Shown: one piece after another, positions 1-7,123 of the stretch
Layout: the number at the start of each line of letters is the position of its first letter
Position numbering within the stretch: the stretch's first letter is position 1
Assembly: GCA_037147395.1 (NCBI GenBank)
Contig: JBAWVG010000027.1
Span: 1 to 21,088, forward strand
DNA from: VFJL01 sp037147395
Lineage (GTDB): Bacteria; Pseudomonadota; Gammaproteobacteria; Burkholderiales; Nitrosomonadaceae
DNA length: 21,088 bases
Direction: 5' to 3'
Position numbers and translations under genes: made by a program
The notes under the pieces: model-generated
Databases searched by the model: none
The model's input: the letters and a program-made list of their open reading frames with translations, nothing else
Told to the model about the DNA's origin: nothing

Positions 1-53
1 TCATTCCTAGGCTGTTGGGCCTGCCTCAATATCAAAGACCCATAAACTCACTC

Positions 54-77
54 TACCAATCCAATTTTACATTGGTA
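54..77. repeat. 7-bp inverted repeat downstream of the acidic orphan gene
   Basis: TACCAAT at 54-60 and ATTGGTA at 71-77 are perfect inverted copies around a 10-base loop. They lie about 30 bases past the stop of the minus-strand small gene. No T-run follows on the minus strand, so it is at best a weak terminator or a chance repeat. Bases 1-108 show no gene I can support. Confidence 0.3.
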
Positions 78-108
78 TCAAGGCGCGGCTACTCCAGATG
101 AGCTAGCC

Positions 109-330
109 TCAATTTTGATAGGCGTACATCTGACGCAGAAATAACTCCACGTCTGCGGTCACAAGATCAGCCGGCATCGCGTCATCTCTCCCAGTTGGCT
201 CGAGCAGTTGCGGGTGACCTATGAGACCCAGTGCAGGGTTCCATCCAGCGCACATGATCTCCTCGCCATACTGATTCATCATCATGTCAGATGCAGCCTC
301 ATATTCATTCACTTCCATCGGAATACCCAT
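109..330 (-). CDS. Small acidic hypothetical protein, 73 aa
   Basis: I do not recognise this protein. It is 73 residues, strongly acidic (12 Asp/Glu against 2 Arg and no Lys), with one cysteine (C27, in the stretch CAGWNP), no membrane segment and no signal peptide. What makes it look real is a strong Shine-Dalgarno sequence, GGAGGTG, just upstream of the first ATG, plus a protein-like composition (NEYEAASD, LFLRQMYAYQN). A second in-frame ATG at codon 5 is possible, but the ribosome site favours the first. It is transcribed away from ynfA across a 206-base divergent gap. An acidic protein of this size could be a small regulator or binding partner, but nothing in the sequence fixes a role. 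A spurious ORF cannot be excluded. Confidence 0.6.
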   Translation of the reverse strand: MGIPMEVNEYEAASDMMMNQYGEEIMCAGWNPALGLIGHPQLLEPTGRDDAMPADLVTADVELFLRQMYAYQN

Positions 331-536
331 TTCACCTCCATTTACTTGAGTCGTATCAAGACAGAATCTCTACCTTGTGATTATGATATCGGCCATTCAA
401 GAGAATAGTTTAATAATGACTGAGTGAACGAGTCCATATCCATGAGTAAGAATCGTGACTAAGCTCAAATTTAGCAGAGAGATCATTACACTCTGGTTTC
501 CATGATATCGTTACAGCCGCATATCCATACTCAATC
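331..536. other. Divergent intergenic region with two short direct-repeat pairs
   Basis: This AT-rich gap separates the minus-strand orphan from ynfA and should carry promoters for both. I could not find a well-spaced -35/-10 pair on either strand. Two 9-base words occur twice: ATGATATCG at 383-391 and 502-510, and CATATCCAT at 435-443 and 520-528. Their spacings differ (119 and 85 bases), so they may be chance. Confidence 0.35.
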
Positions 537-881
537 ATGGGGACAGGCTTGGACGCCATTAAAACCTTCTTTCTATTTGGAATCACCGCAATTGCTGAAA
601 TTGTCGGCTGTTACCTCCCTTATCTTTGGCTGAGGCAAGGTAAGAGCATCTGGCTGCTGATTCCAGCAGCCCTTTCACTTGCACTTTTTGCATGGCTGCT
701 GTCTCTCCATCCAACTGCGACAGGCCGTGTTTATGCGGCATATGGTGGCGTATATGTGGGTATTGCAATGCTCTGGTTATGGTCGGTTGACGGAGTTCGA
801 CCGACTACATGGGATGTGGTCGGATCCTTGGTGGCACTCCTGGGTATGGCAATTATTATGCTTGCCCCCAGAAGTACCTGA
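537..881 (+). CDS. ynfA: YnfA/UPF0060 family small membrane protein
   Basis: The protein has 114 residues, close to the 105-110 usual for the YnfA family. Four hydrophobic segments can be drawn at about residues 9-29, 36-54, 64-84 and 92-111. The opening stretch with AEIVGCYLPYLWLR, the middle GRVYAAYGGVYVG and the later DGVRPTTWDVVG are characteristic of the family. YnfA proteins are inner-membrane proteins related in topology to small multidrug-resistance transporters. A drug-efflux role has been proposed for some members, but the physiological substrate is not settled. The ATG at 537 has no clear ribosome binding site, so the exact start is uncertain by a few codons. The stop overlaps the 3' end of the convergent TPR gene by 26 bases. 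Confidence 0.85.
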   Translation: MGTGLDAIKTFFLFGITAIAEIVGCYLPYLWLRQGKSIWLLIPAALSLALFAWLLSLHPTATGRVYAAYGGVYVGIAMLWLWSVDGVRPTTWDVVGSLVALLGMAIIMLAPRST

Positions 882-2574
882 TCATCGCTTTAGATTCACC
901 CTGACCCATCCGTGCCCGCATATGATGTCGTTTATGTAATCGTTGGGGCTGATGCTTGTGTAGTTGGTTCACTCCTGGCAGGTCAGGGTCAGACTGACGC
1001 ATCAGAGCATCGGCATACCTATCGGCCATGGCATTATCCAGTTTCCGCAGAGTCAGATAAACTTCCCGCACCTTCTCATGTTGATTCTGGAAGAAATAGG
1101 CAACACCCAGGTTATTCCAGGATTCAGCATTTGTCGGACCAATCCGCACCGCCTCACGATACGCCTCAATCGCCTGGTCATATTGCCCCGAATCAATATA
1201 GACAATTCCCAAGTTATGCCAGGCATCGACATACCCAGGTTGAATAAGCAGAACCTCTCGATAGGCATTAATTGCCTGGTCATACTGTCTTGATTTACTC
1301 AAAGCGACACCCAAATTATACCGAGCGTCAATATCCTCTGGCGTAATACTCAATACCATCTGATAGGCTTGAATCGATTGCTCATATTGCTGAACCTTGC
1401 TATGAGCAATGCCCAAGTTATACCAGCCATTACTGCTGTCCGGCCGAATTCGAAGCATCTCTTGGTAGGCCAAAATCGACTGCTGATGTTGCTTCAGCCC
1501 ATCGTACACCAGACCTAAGTTATACCAAGAATCAGCATGACTCGGCCGGATGCGTAAGGATTCACGGTATGCCTGAATCGCCTGTTCATGTTGCCTCAGT
1601 GAGTCATGTGCAAGACCTAAGTTATGCCAGGCATCGGCGTACTCTGGTCGGACTCGTAACGACTCACGGTAGCTCTGAATCGATTGCTCATATTGCTTCA
1701 ACTTGACGTGAGCACTTCCCAGGTTATACCAGGCATCAGCATACCCTGGCTGGATACGTAGCGCCTCGCGTAACGCATAGACTGCTTGCTCATACTGCTT
1801 AAAGCCATTGTAAGAAATGCCTAGATTATTCCAAGAATTGGCATCCTTTTGATCAATACGCAACGCCTCTCGGTAAGCCTGGATTGCCGGCTCATACTGG
1901 TTCAGGTTATTGTATGCTAGGCCTAAGTTATGCCAGGCCCTGGGATCCTCTGAATCAATCCGCAACAATTCACGACAGGCCTGTATCGCCTGATCATACT
2001 GGCCGGAATCGAGATAGGCTAGGCTCAATTTATGCCAAACCTCGGCATACATAGGGTCAATTCGCACCGCCTCTCGGTACGCCTGAACCGCCCAATCATG
2101 CTGCTTTAGATTGTTATGAGAGAGTCCTAAGTTGTACCAAACACTAGCACTCTCGGACTGGATTCGTAATGCTCCTCTGAAGGCGGTAACCGCTTGACCA
2201 TACTGCTTGAGCTTAAGGTGGGCTACCCCAAGGTTATACCAAGCGCTGACATTTCCTGGCTGGATGCGAAGCGCTTCTTGGTATGCCTCGGCTGCTTGGT
2301 CGTACTGCTTAAGGTTGCTATGAGCCACACCCAAAATGAGATGGGCAACAGGATTTTTGGGGTCGCTCTCAACCCACTCTTTCCCTAGTTGCAGTAGTCC
2401 CTGGAAGTCTTTCTTTTGAAGTAAAGCCGGTGCGAGGATTGACCAGTCCTGTCCATTTTTCTTCATGACTACCGATACGGCCTGCGTTGGTTCTGCAAGT
2501 GCACTCTGAATACCACTCACTGCAGAAGTGAGTATCAACAGAACAAAAAAAGCAGATACAAAACGCATACTCAT
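856..2574 (-). CDS. Exported tetratricopeptide-repeat protein, 13 TPR units
   Basis: I place the start at the ATG at 2574 (572 aa). It has GGAG six bases upstream and opens a clean signal peptide (MSMRFVSAFFVLLILTSAVS, likely cut after SALA at residue 27). A longer frame from 2685 would bury that signal behind 37 residues. After a short helical lead-in come 13 consecutive 34-residue TPR units (about residues 74-515) of the type YNLG-x3-x4-KQYxQAIxAYREALRIxP. The last 57 residues form a basic, His-rich tail (HKHQPQRLHKRHH). TPR superhelices bind other proteins, so a periplasmic or envelope scaffold is likely, but there is no catalytic domain and no neighbouring partner. The 3' end overlaps convergent ynfA by 26 bases. 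TPR identity is firm; the role is unknown. Confidence 0.85.
   Translation of the reverse strand: MSMRFVSAFFVLLILTSAVSGIQSALAEPTQAVSVVMKKNGQDWSILAPALLQKKDFQGLLQLGKEWVESDPKNPVAHLILGVAHSNLKQYDQAAEAYQEALRIQPGNVSAWYNLGVAHLKLKQYGQAVTAFRGALRIQSESASVWYNLGLSHNNLKQHDWAVQAYREAVRIDPMYAEVWHKLSLAYLDSGQYDQAIQACRELLRIDSEDPRAWHNLGLAYNNLNQYEPAIQAYREALRIDQKDANSWNNLGISYNGFKQYEQAVYALREALRIQPGYADAWYNLGSAHVKLKQYEQSIQSYRESLRVRPEYADAWHNLGLAHDSLRQHEQAIQAYRESLRIRPSHADSWYNLGLVYDGLKQHQQSILAYQEMLRIRPDSSNGWYNLGIAHSKVQQYEQSIQAYQMVLSITPEDIDARYNLGVALSKSRQYDQAINAYREVLLIQPGYVDAWHNLGIVYIDSGQYDQAIEAYREAVRIGPTNAESWNNLGVAYFFQNQHEKVREVYLTLRKLDNAMADRYADALMRQSDPDLPGVNQLHKHQPQRLHKRHHMRARMGQGESKAMIRYFWGQA
1030..2355 (-). repeat. Thirteen tandem 102-bp units encoding TPRs
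   Basis: Inside the TPR gene the coding sequence is a head-to-tail array with a 102-base period (13 x 102 = 1326 bases). Recurring DNA words include 'taagttatacca' and 'cctgaatcg' at about one per unit. The units are diverged rather than identical: units 4 and 12 share the LDSGQYDQAI / IDSGQYDQAI variant, as expected from duplication of blocks followed by drift. It is not a CRISPR array, because the whole unit is coding and there are no unique spacers. Confidence 0.85.
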
Positions 2575-2804
2575 ACTACTCTCCGATGGCCATGAATAAG
2601 ATGAATGCTGCAGTCGAAATACTGAATTAGCAGACTGCTGAATTGAACAGAGAATACCCCATAGGAGGTTTATCGGTCGAGCCATTTCAAAGGATAAGCC
2701 TATATTTTATGCTAAAGGAATAGCTTACTTCTATGCTCTTATGTGTTTTTCTACCGTAAGAATTTCCTGAAAGCCGTGGAACTGGTTACCCATCCATTCA
2801 TTAG

Positions 2805-2826
2805 ATCGATTCATAATTTAATCGAT
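2805..2826. repeat. Inverted repeat ATCGATT-N8-AATCGAT, possible operator
   Basis: ATCGATT (2805-2811) and AATCGAT (2820-2826) are perfect inverted copies separated by 8 AT-rich bases. Centre-to-centre spacing is 15 bases, not exactly one and a half or two helical turns. It lies in the divergent region between two exported-protein genes and is not followed by a T-run, so an operator fits better than a terminator. No known regulator motif is claimed. Confidence 0.35.
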
Positions 2827-2910
2827 GCTGAGGTTATGCGTGCACGTACCGGCAGGGTAGATTAAACTAAGCCCCTTATGCCATTTCTTTGATTTGGATA
2901 ATGATGCTGC

Positions 2911-2935
2911 CGAAAGCTCGCATTCATGGCTTTCG
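2911..2935 (+). repeat. Inverted repeat CGAAAGC-N11-GCTTTCG upstream of the Sel1 gene
   Basis: CGAAAGC (2911-2917) and GCTTTCG (2929-2935) are perfect inverted copies with an 11-base loop, ending 31 bases before the preferred start at 2967. If transcribed, it would form a hairpin in the mRNA leader; otherwise it could be a protein-binding site. If translation began at 2889 instead, it would simply be coding. Confidence 0.3.
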
Positions 2936-2966
2936 AGAGTGGTTGATAACTGATAAAACCGTAAAA

Positions 2967-3560
2967 ATGATAAATATAAAATTAATGACTATCGCGGGGT
3001 ATCTGCTGACATTGCTAGCGCTCCCCGCTACCGCTGGGGATTTTGAGGATGGACAGAAATTTTTTGCCGATAAAGACTACGCTAGGGCGGTGGAATCTTT
3101 AACAAAATCTGCTGAGCAGGGAAATATAAAAGCACAACTACAACTTGGTATCAGAAACTTTATCGGCCTATCCATGCCACAGAATTACCAGCAAGCGGTA
3201 TTTTGGTATCACAAGGCGGCAGAACAAGGCTCTTCGAGTGCACAGCTCCAACTAGGAGGCATGTACGATGATGGAATGGGTATTGAGCAAGATTACCAGC
3301 AGGCATTGACTTGGTATCTCAAGGCGGCAGAGCAGGGGAATGCAGTTGCACAGATTAAATTAGGAAACATGTACACCAATGGAAACGGCGTCATGCAGGA
3401 TTATATCGAGGCAGATAAGTGGTTTATCATTGCCGATGCGAGCGGTCATCCGGGTGGCGACAAGAACCGAAAGCTTGTGGAAAAGTACATGACACCCGAA
3501 CAAGTTAATGAGGCAAAAAACCGTGCGAGCGATTGGACGGTGGAACACAAACGTCCCTAG
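2967..3560 (+). CDS. Exported Sel1-like repeat protein
   Basis: From the ATG at 2967 the protein is 197 aa and begins with a signal peptide (MINIKLMTIAGYLLTLLALP, likely cut after ATA just before GDFEDGQ). An in-frame ATG at 2889 would add 26 residues ahead of that signal, and another at 2985 is possible. None has a good ribosome binding site, so the start is uncertain. About four Sel1-type units of 36 residues follow, with the typical AEQGNxxAQxxLGxMYxxGxGVxQDYxxAxxWYxKAAEQG pattern; the first is degenerate. The last 40 residues (KLVEKYMTPEQVNEAKN) match the usual C-terminal cap. Sel1 repeats form alpha-superhelices that bind proteins. It lies 41 bases before the rhodanese gene on the same strand. 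The specific role is unknown. Confidence 0.8.
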   Translation: MINIKLMTIAGYLLTLLALPATAGDFEDGQKFFADKDYARAVESLTKSAEQGNIKAQLQLGIRNFIGLSMPQNYQQAVFWYHKAAEQGSSSAQLQLGGMYDDGMGIEQDYQQALTWYLKAAEQGNAVAQIKLGNMYTNGNGVMQDYIEADKWFIIADASGHPGGDKNRKLVEKYMTPEQVNEAKNRASDWTVEHKRP

Positions 3561-3601
3561 TCAGCAGCGCTTGATCTCACGAGAATATCAATACACCGCT
3601 C

Positions 3602-3997
3602 ATGAACCATAGCTTAATCTCACCTCGCAACCTTCTGTTAACCCTTTTACTGTTCTTTGGTGTTACTTGCCATGCAGAAATACCGGTCATCGGAGCGATC
3701 AGCTCAACCGAACTCTCCCAAAGATTACACCAGTCTGGACCGCCCCTTATCTTAGATGTACGCACACCCAATGAATACTTGTCAGGCCACATTCAAGGCG
3801 CGGTAAATATATCCCACGATCAACTCGAGCGGCGTATTGATGAAATACCGGGGGATAAATCCCGTGAGATAGTCGTTTACTGCCAGAGCGGAAGGCGTGC
3901 GGGTATTGCAGAGAAAATACTGGTCGAGAAGGGCTATACGAATATCAAGAGTCTAACCGGTCACTGGCAGAACTGGAGTACCCGGTCTAATCATTAG
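3602..3997 (+). CDS. Periplasmic single-domain rhodanese
   Basis: The 131-residue protein has a signal peptide (charged start, hydrophobic LLLTLLLFFGV, probable cut after CHA at residue 25) followed by one rhodanese domain. Landmarks are the LILDVRTPNEY strand and helix (about 49-59), SGHIQGAVNI (61-70), and the active-site loop CQSGRRA, with catalytic Cys at residue 94. Rhodaneses carry a persulfide on this cysteine and transfer sulfane sulfur; in the periplasm, acceptors could be cyanide, thiols or a redox partner. The residue before Cys is not part of a lipobox, so it is probably soluble. It follows the Sel1 gene by 41 bases and may be co-transcribed. The ribosome binding site is weak. Confidence 0.85.
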   Translation: MNHSLISPRNLLLTLLLFFGVTCHAEIPVIGAISSTELSQRLHQSGPPLILDVRTPNEYLSGHIQGAVNISHDQLERRIDEIPGDKSREIVVYCQSGRRAGIAEKILVEKGYTNIKSLTGHWQNWSTRSNH

Positions 3998-4036
3998 CGA
4001 GCATGTGGTCCACCTGGACTCATGCCCACACAATGA

Positions 4037-4600
4037 CTAGACTCGCTTCTTGAATTCGTTAGTACGGGTATCGATCTCGATTCGATCGCCAATTTCTACG
4101 AAGGCAGCAACCTGTACCTCGAAGGCATTACCTTTAAGGCGTGCAGCCTTCATGATCTTGCCAGAGGTATCCCCTCGGACAGCAGGCTCGGTATACTCCA
4201 CCTCACGTACGACACTATTTGGCAGCTCTACCGAGATTGCTTTTCCATCATAGAACGTCACTTGGCACACGTCTTCCATTCCATCGATGAGATAGTTCAT
4301 CACATCAGACATATTATCTGCTTCGATTTCAAACTGGTTGTACTCGTTATCCATAAAAACATATAACGGGTCAGAGAAATAACTGTAGGTACAGTCCTTG
4401 CGGTCAAGAACAACCATTTCAAACTTTTCGTCGGCCTTGTAAACCGATTCTGCAGTGGTGTCAGAGAGAAGATTTCTCAGCTTCATCTTGACCACAGATG
4501 CATTACGGCCAGACTTCGTAAATTCAGCCTTCTGTACCACCATCGGATCATTACCGACCATCACGACGTTACCTGCTCGTAGCTCCATTGCAGTTTTCAT
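4037..4600 (-). CDS. efp: Elongation factor P, Arg32 type
   Basis: The 187-residue protein has the length and three-domain layout of EF-P: an N-terminal KOW-like domain, then two OB domains ending in GDRIEIDTRTNEF. EF-P binds between the P and E sites of the ribosome and promotes peptide bond formation at consecutive prolines. The tip of domain I reads KSGRNAS, putting arginine at position 32. This is the hallmark of the EarP-modified branch; the EpmA branch has lysine at this point. The start has AGGA six bases upstream. The modifying enzyme gene earP lies 99 bases upstream on the same strand, and the gap may contain an additional promoter, which would suit the high demand for EF-P. Confidence 0.97.
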   Translation of the reverse strand: MKTAMELRAGNVVMVGNDPMVVQKAEFTKSGRNASVVKMKLRNLLSDTTAESVYKADEKFEMVVLDRKDCTYSYFSDPLYVFMDNEYNQFEIEADNMSDVMNYLIDGMEDVCQVTFYDGKAISVELPNSVVREVEYTEPAVRGDTSGKIMKAARLKGNAFEVQVAAFVEIGDRIEIDTRTNEFKKRV

Positions 4601-4699
4601 GTTTTTCCTGAGAGTTTAATCTGTAATCATTGAGTTAAGAATTCCCCTCAATCCCTAAGGGGGTCATTGCTGGCAAACCGGGATTTTAAAAACCACAGA

Positions 4700-5905
4700 T
4701 TATATCTGATTCCGACTAAATCGCACCAGATTGGATGCCAAATCTCCCAAACCGTTCAACTGCCTGGCCCACCGTTCACCGTGCTTCGTCAAGGCCAATT
4801 GATGGTCTGTAAATCTCTTCCAATCATCATCTCTAGACTGACCGCTGCCATTCCAATTGACCCATAAATCACGCACCGCACCTGCACTATCAGGTGCTAT
4901 CCCTGCGGTATAGAGATCGAGAAAAGCATTCATCTTGACTCGATGTACATCATCCGCTTGCGGATAAATCTGCCAGACAAAGGGCTTTTCAGCCCACTGT
5001 GCACGGATAAACGAGTCCTCTCCACGCACAAAATTAATATCGCAAGACCACAGCAGCTTGTCGTACTCATTCTGTTCCAGGAAGGGGACCAACCGGACCG
5101 TCAACTGACCCGATTGTAAGGTCTCTCCGACTTTAGGTAATTCAATGTCAAAGAAATCTGCAACCACGTCAATAGCTTGCTCCTGTGGCATTGGCAGTAT
5201 TACAGATATCGGCACGGTCGAGATGGCCCATTCTGCGAGTAAATTACGAAGCGGAGTAAGACCATAGCAGAATAAAGAGATCCGCAATTCACCTACCTTA
5301 CGAGCAGGCATTTCCAATTGCTGCCAGAACTCTGACAGCGCGACATCATCGAAATCGATCCGAGATTGCTGTAAATCCCTCTCACAAAGAAGCCCGCCGG
5401 TACCCGATACAAAGCCTGGAAAGAAGAAATACTTTACTAGGGGTAAGTTTGTGTGAGGTGATGGCAGGAGGTGGCATCCAGTCACCCAACTCTCAGCGCT
5501 GAGGTACTCTAGATTAACCCACACCGGGTGCTGTGACAGTGATGCCATTGCAGTGATATAAGAATCTGGCAACTCACAGGCAAATGCTTCGATTACAACA
5601 TCAGCAGGCTTGGTCGCCGTAAATGGTTGCCGCCAGAGGCGTATCTCGACCCCACTCAACCACTGCTGAGCCAAAACTGGATCAGCCTCCGGTGCAATAC
5701 GGGCTAGGCTAGGAAGATCATCTACCCAGAGCCTGACATCGAACCCGTACTCAATCACTAATTGTCGTGCGAGCCTCCAGCAGACACCAATATCACCAAA
5801 GTTATCAACAACATTACAGAAAATATCCCAGCGCTGCTTCGTGATGAGATCAGTATCATCGATAGATGATGACAAGAATTCATCCTGTATGCGAGGGCCA
5901 CTCAC
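4700..5905 (-). CDS. earP: EF-P arginine rhamnosyltransferase
   Basis: EarP transfers rhamnose from dTDP-L-rhamnose to Arg32 of EF-P and is needed for EF-P function in this branch. The protein (401 aa) has the EarP signature WDIFCNVVDNFGDIGVCWRL near the start, giving the two family aspartates (D34 and D38, four apart). The later motif FVRGEDSFIRAQWAEKPFVW carries the conserved glutamate (E296). Fold knowledge: two Rossmann domains, GT-B-like. The start is a GTG with AGGTG seven bases upstream; this yields about 20 residues more than typical family members, so a later start cannot be excluded. It follows aroC by 27 bases and precedes efp. The dTDP-rhamnose (rml) genes are not in this window. 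Confidence 0.95.
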   Translation of the reverse strand: MSGPRIQDEFLSSSIDDTDLITKQRWDIFCNVVDNFGDIGVCWRLARQLVIEYGFDVRLWVDDLPSLARIAPEADPVLAQQWLSGVEIRLWRQPFTATKPADVVIEAFACELPDSYITAMASLSQHPVWVNLEYLSAESWVTGCHLLPSPHTNLPLVKYFFFPGFVSGTGGLLCERDLQQSRIDFDDVALSEFWQQLEMPARKVGELRISLFCYGLTPLRNLLAEWAISTVPISVILPMPQEQAIDVVADFFDIELPKVGETLQSGQLTVRLVPFLEQNEYDKLLWSCDINFVRGEDSFIRAQWAEKPFVWQIYPQADDVHRVKMNAFLDLYTAGIAPDSAGAVRDLWVNWNGSGQSRDDDWKRFTDHQLALTKHGERWARQLNGLGDLASNLVRFSRNQI

Positions 5906-5932
5906 CTGAATTCACCTCAATCGAGTGAGTTC

Positions 5933-7105
5933 TCAGGCCTCATTCGGCTCTGGGTTTTCTTTCGATTTTGGCTTTATCTTGGATCGAGGAGCTACTATTT
6001 TTTTCTTGGTTACTTTGCCAGGGATTTTTGGTGTTTTGCAAACCACATCAGCATTCTGTGCTCGATTGCGCAGTGCATGATCCATCAACACCAACGCGAG
6101 CATCGCCTCAGCAATGGGGGTTGCACGAATCCCGACACAAGGGTCGTGTCTTCCATGAGTCTCCACAATCACCGGTCTACCGATCTTGTCGATTGAACGA
6201 CGCTCTAGACGGATGCTGGAAGTGGGCTTGATGGCAAGATTCACGGTGATCTCCTGTCCAGTTGAAATTCCGCCCAGAATTCCTCCAGCATTATTGCTGA
6301 GAAATCCCTCTGGAGTGATTTCATCAGAGTGTTCAGTTCCTCTCTGCGCGACGCTCGAAAACCCAGCACCAATCTCCACGCCCTTTACTGCATTGATACT
6401 CATCATGGCATAAGCGATCTCAGCATCAAGTCGATCAAAGACGGGCTCACCCCAACCGACCGGCACGCCCTCTGCTACCACGCTGATCTTTGCTCCGACT
6501 GAATCACCTGATTTTCGCAACTTATCCATGAAATCTTCAAGGTGCGGCACCAGACTAGCATCAGCAGCAAAAAAAGGGTTCTGATTAACCATCTTCCACT
6601 GCTTGAAAGGAATCACCACCGGCCCCAGCTGAGCCAGATACCCTCGGATCACCACACCGTATTTCTCACCTAGCCATTTCTTGGCGATGGCTGCCGCCGC
6701 CACTCGCACCGCAGTTTCACGGGCAGAGGAACGCCCTCCACCACGGTGGTCACGTAGGCCGTACTTCTGCCAATAACTATAGTCCGCATGCCCAGGACGG
6801 AAGGTATCCATAATCTTGCTATAGTCTTTACTCCGCTGGTCTTCATTACGAATCAATAACGCGATCGGCGTTCCGGTGGTCTTTCCCTCGAATACGCCAG
6901 AGAGGATTTCCACCGTATCTGATTCTCGTCGCTGAGTGACGTGACGAGAGGTGCCGGGTTTTCGCCGATCCAGTTCCTGCTGAATATCCACAACTGACAG
7001 GTCCATCCCGGGTGGACAACCATCGATCACACAACCAATCGCAGGACCATGAGATTCGCCGAAGGAGGTAACACAAAAAAGCTTGCCGAAAGTATTCCCT
7101 GACAT
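5933..7105 (-). CDS. aroC: Chorismate synthase
   Basis: Catalyses the last step of the shikimate pathway, 5-enolpyruvylshikimate-3-phosphate to chorismate, using reduced FMN. The sequence shows family signatures in order: GESHGPAIGCVIDGCPPG near residue 16, RHVTQRRESD, then FRPGHADYSYWQKYG and RGGGRSSARET, then GSSVAQRGTEHSDEI-like residues and ETHGRHDPCVGIR toward the end. The core ends near residue 356, matching the usual 350-366. The remaining 34 residues are a Lys/Pro-rich tail (PGKVTKKKIVAPRSKIKPKS) outside the conserved fold. It sits 18 bases after the aminopeptidase gene and 27 bases before earP, so an operon is likely. Flavin reductase is not encoded here. Confidence 0.97.
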   Translation of the reverse strand: MSGNTFGKLFCVTSFGESHGPAIGCVIDGCPPGMDLSVVDIQQELDRRKPGTSRHVTQRRESDTVEILSGVFEGKTTGTPIALLIRNEDQRSKDYSKIMDTFRPGHADYSYWQKYGLRDHRGGGRSSARETAVRVAAAAIAKKWLGEKYGVVIRGYLAQLGPVVIPFKQWKMVNQNPFFAADASLVPHLEDFMDKLRKSGDSVGAKISVVAEGVPVGWGEPVFDRLDAEIAYAMMSINAVKGVEIGAGFSSVAQRGTEHSDEITPEGFLSNNAGGILGGISTGQEITVNLAIKPTSSIRLERRSIDKIGRPVIVETHGRHDPCVGIRATPIAEAMLALVLMDHALRNRAQNADVVCKTPKIPGKVTKKKIVAPRSKIKPKSKENPEPNEA

Positions 7106-7123
7106 ACTATTTCTCTCACAAAA

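Larger units (their letters stand above)
2575..2966. other. Intergenic region between the TPR and Sel1 genes with two inverted repeats
   Basis: This divergent gap of about 390 bases should hold the promoters of the TPR gene (minus) and the Sel1-repeat gene (plus). GGAG at 2581-2584 (minus strand) is the TPR ribosome binding site. I found no convincing -35/-10 pair. Two perfect 7-bp inverted repeats stand out and are listed separately. The in-frame upstream extension of the Sel1 ORF (from 2889) also lies here, but I think it is not translated. Confidence 0.4.

Noticed and set aside
60..120. Minus-strand string resembling a tRNA D-arm (TAGCTCATCTGG)
   Set aside because: No anticodon stem, T-arm (GTTCGA) or acceptor stem can be folded around it, so it is probably chance.
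208..408. Plus-strand 66-codon ORF
   Set aside because: It is antisense to the small acidic gene, with no ribosome binding site and a composition typical of a shadow frame.
679..1293. Plus-strand ORFs antisense to the TPR gene and overlapping ynfA in another frame
   Set aside because: Their residues simply mirror the repeat DNA or the ynfA frame; they have no start signals and resemble no family.
1030..2355. Regular repeat spacing that could suggest a CRISPR array
   Set aside because: The period is 102 bases, the frame is open throughout on the minus strand, every unit encodes a TPR, and there are no short identical repeats with unique spacers.
3998..4036. Hairpin GTCCA-CC-TGGAC between the rhodanese and efp stops as a shared terminator
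   Set aside because: The loop is only two bases (or the stem four pairs), and there is no T-run on either strand.
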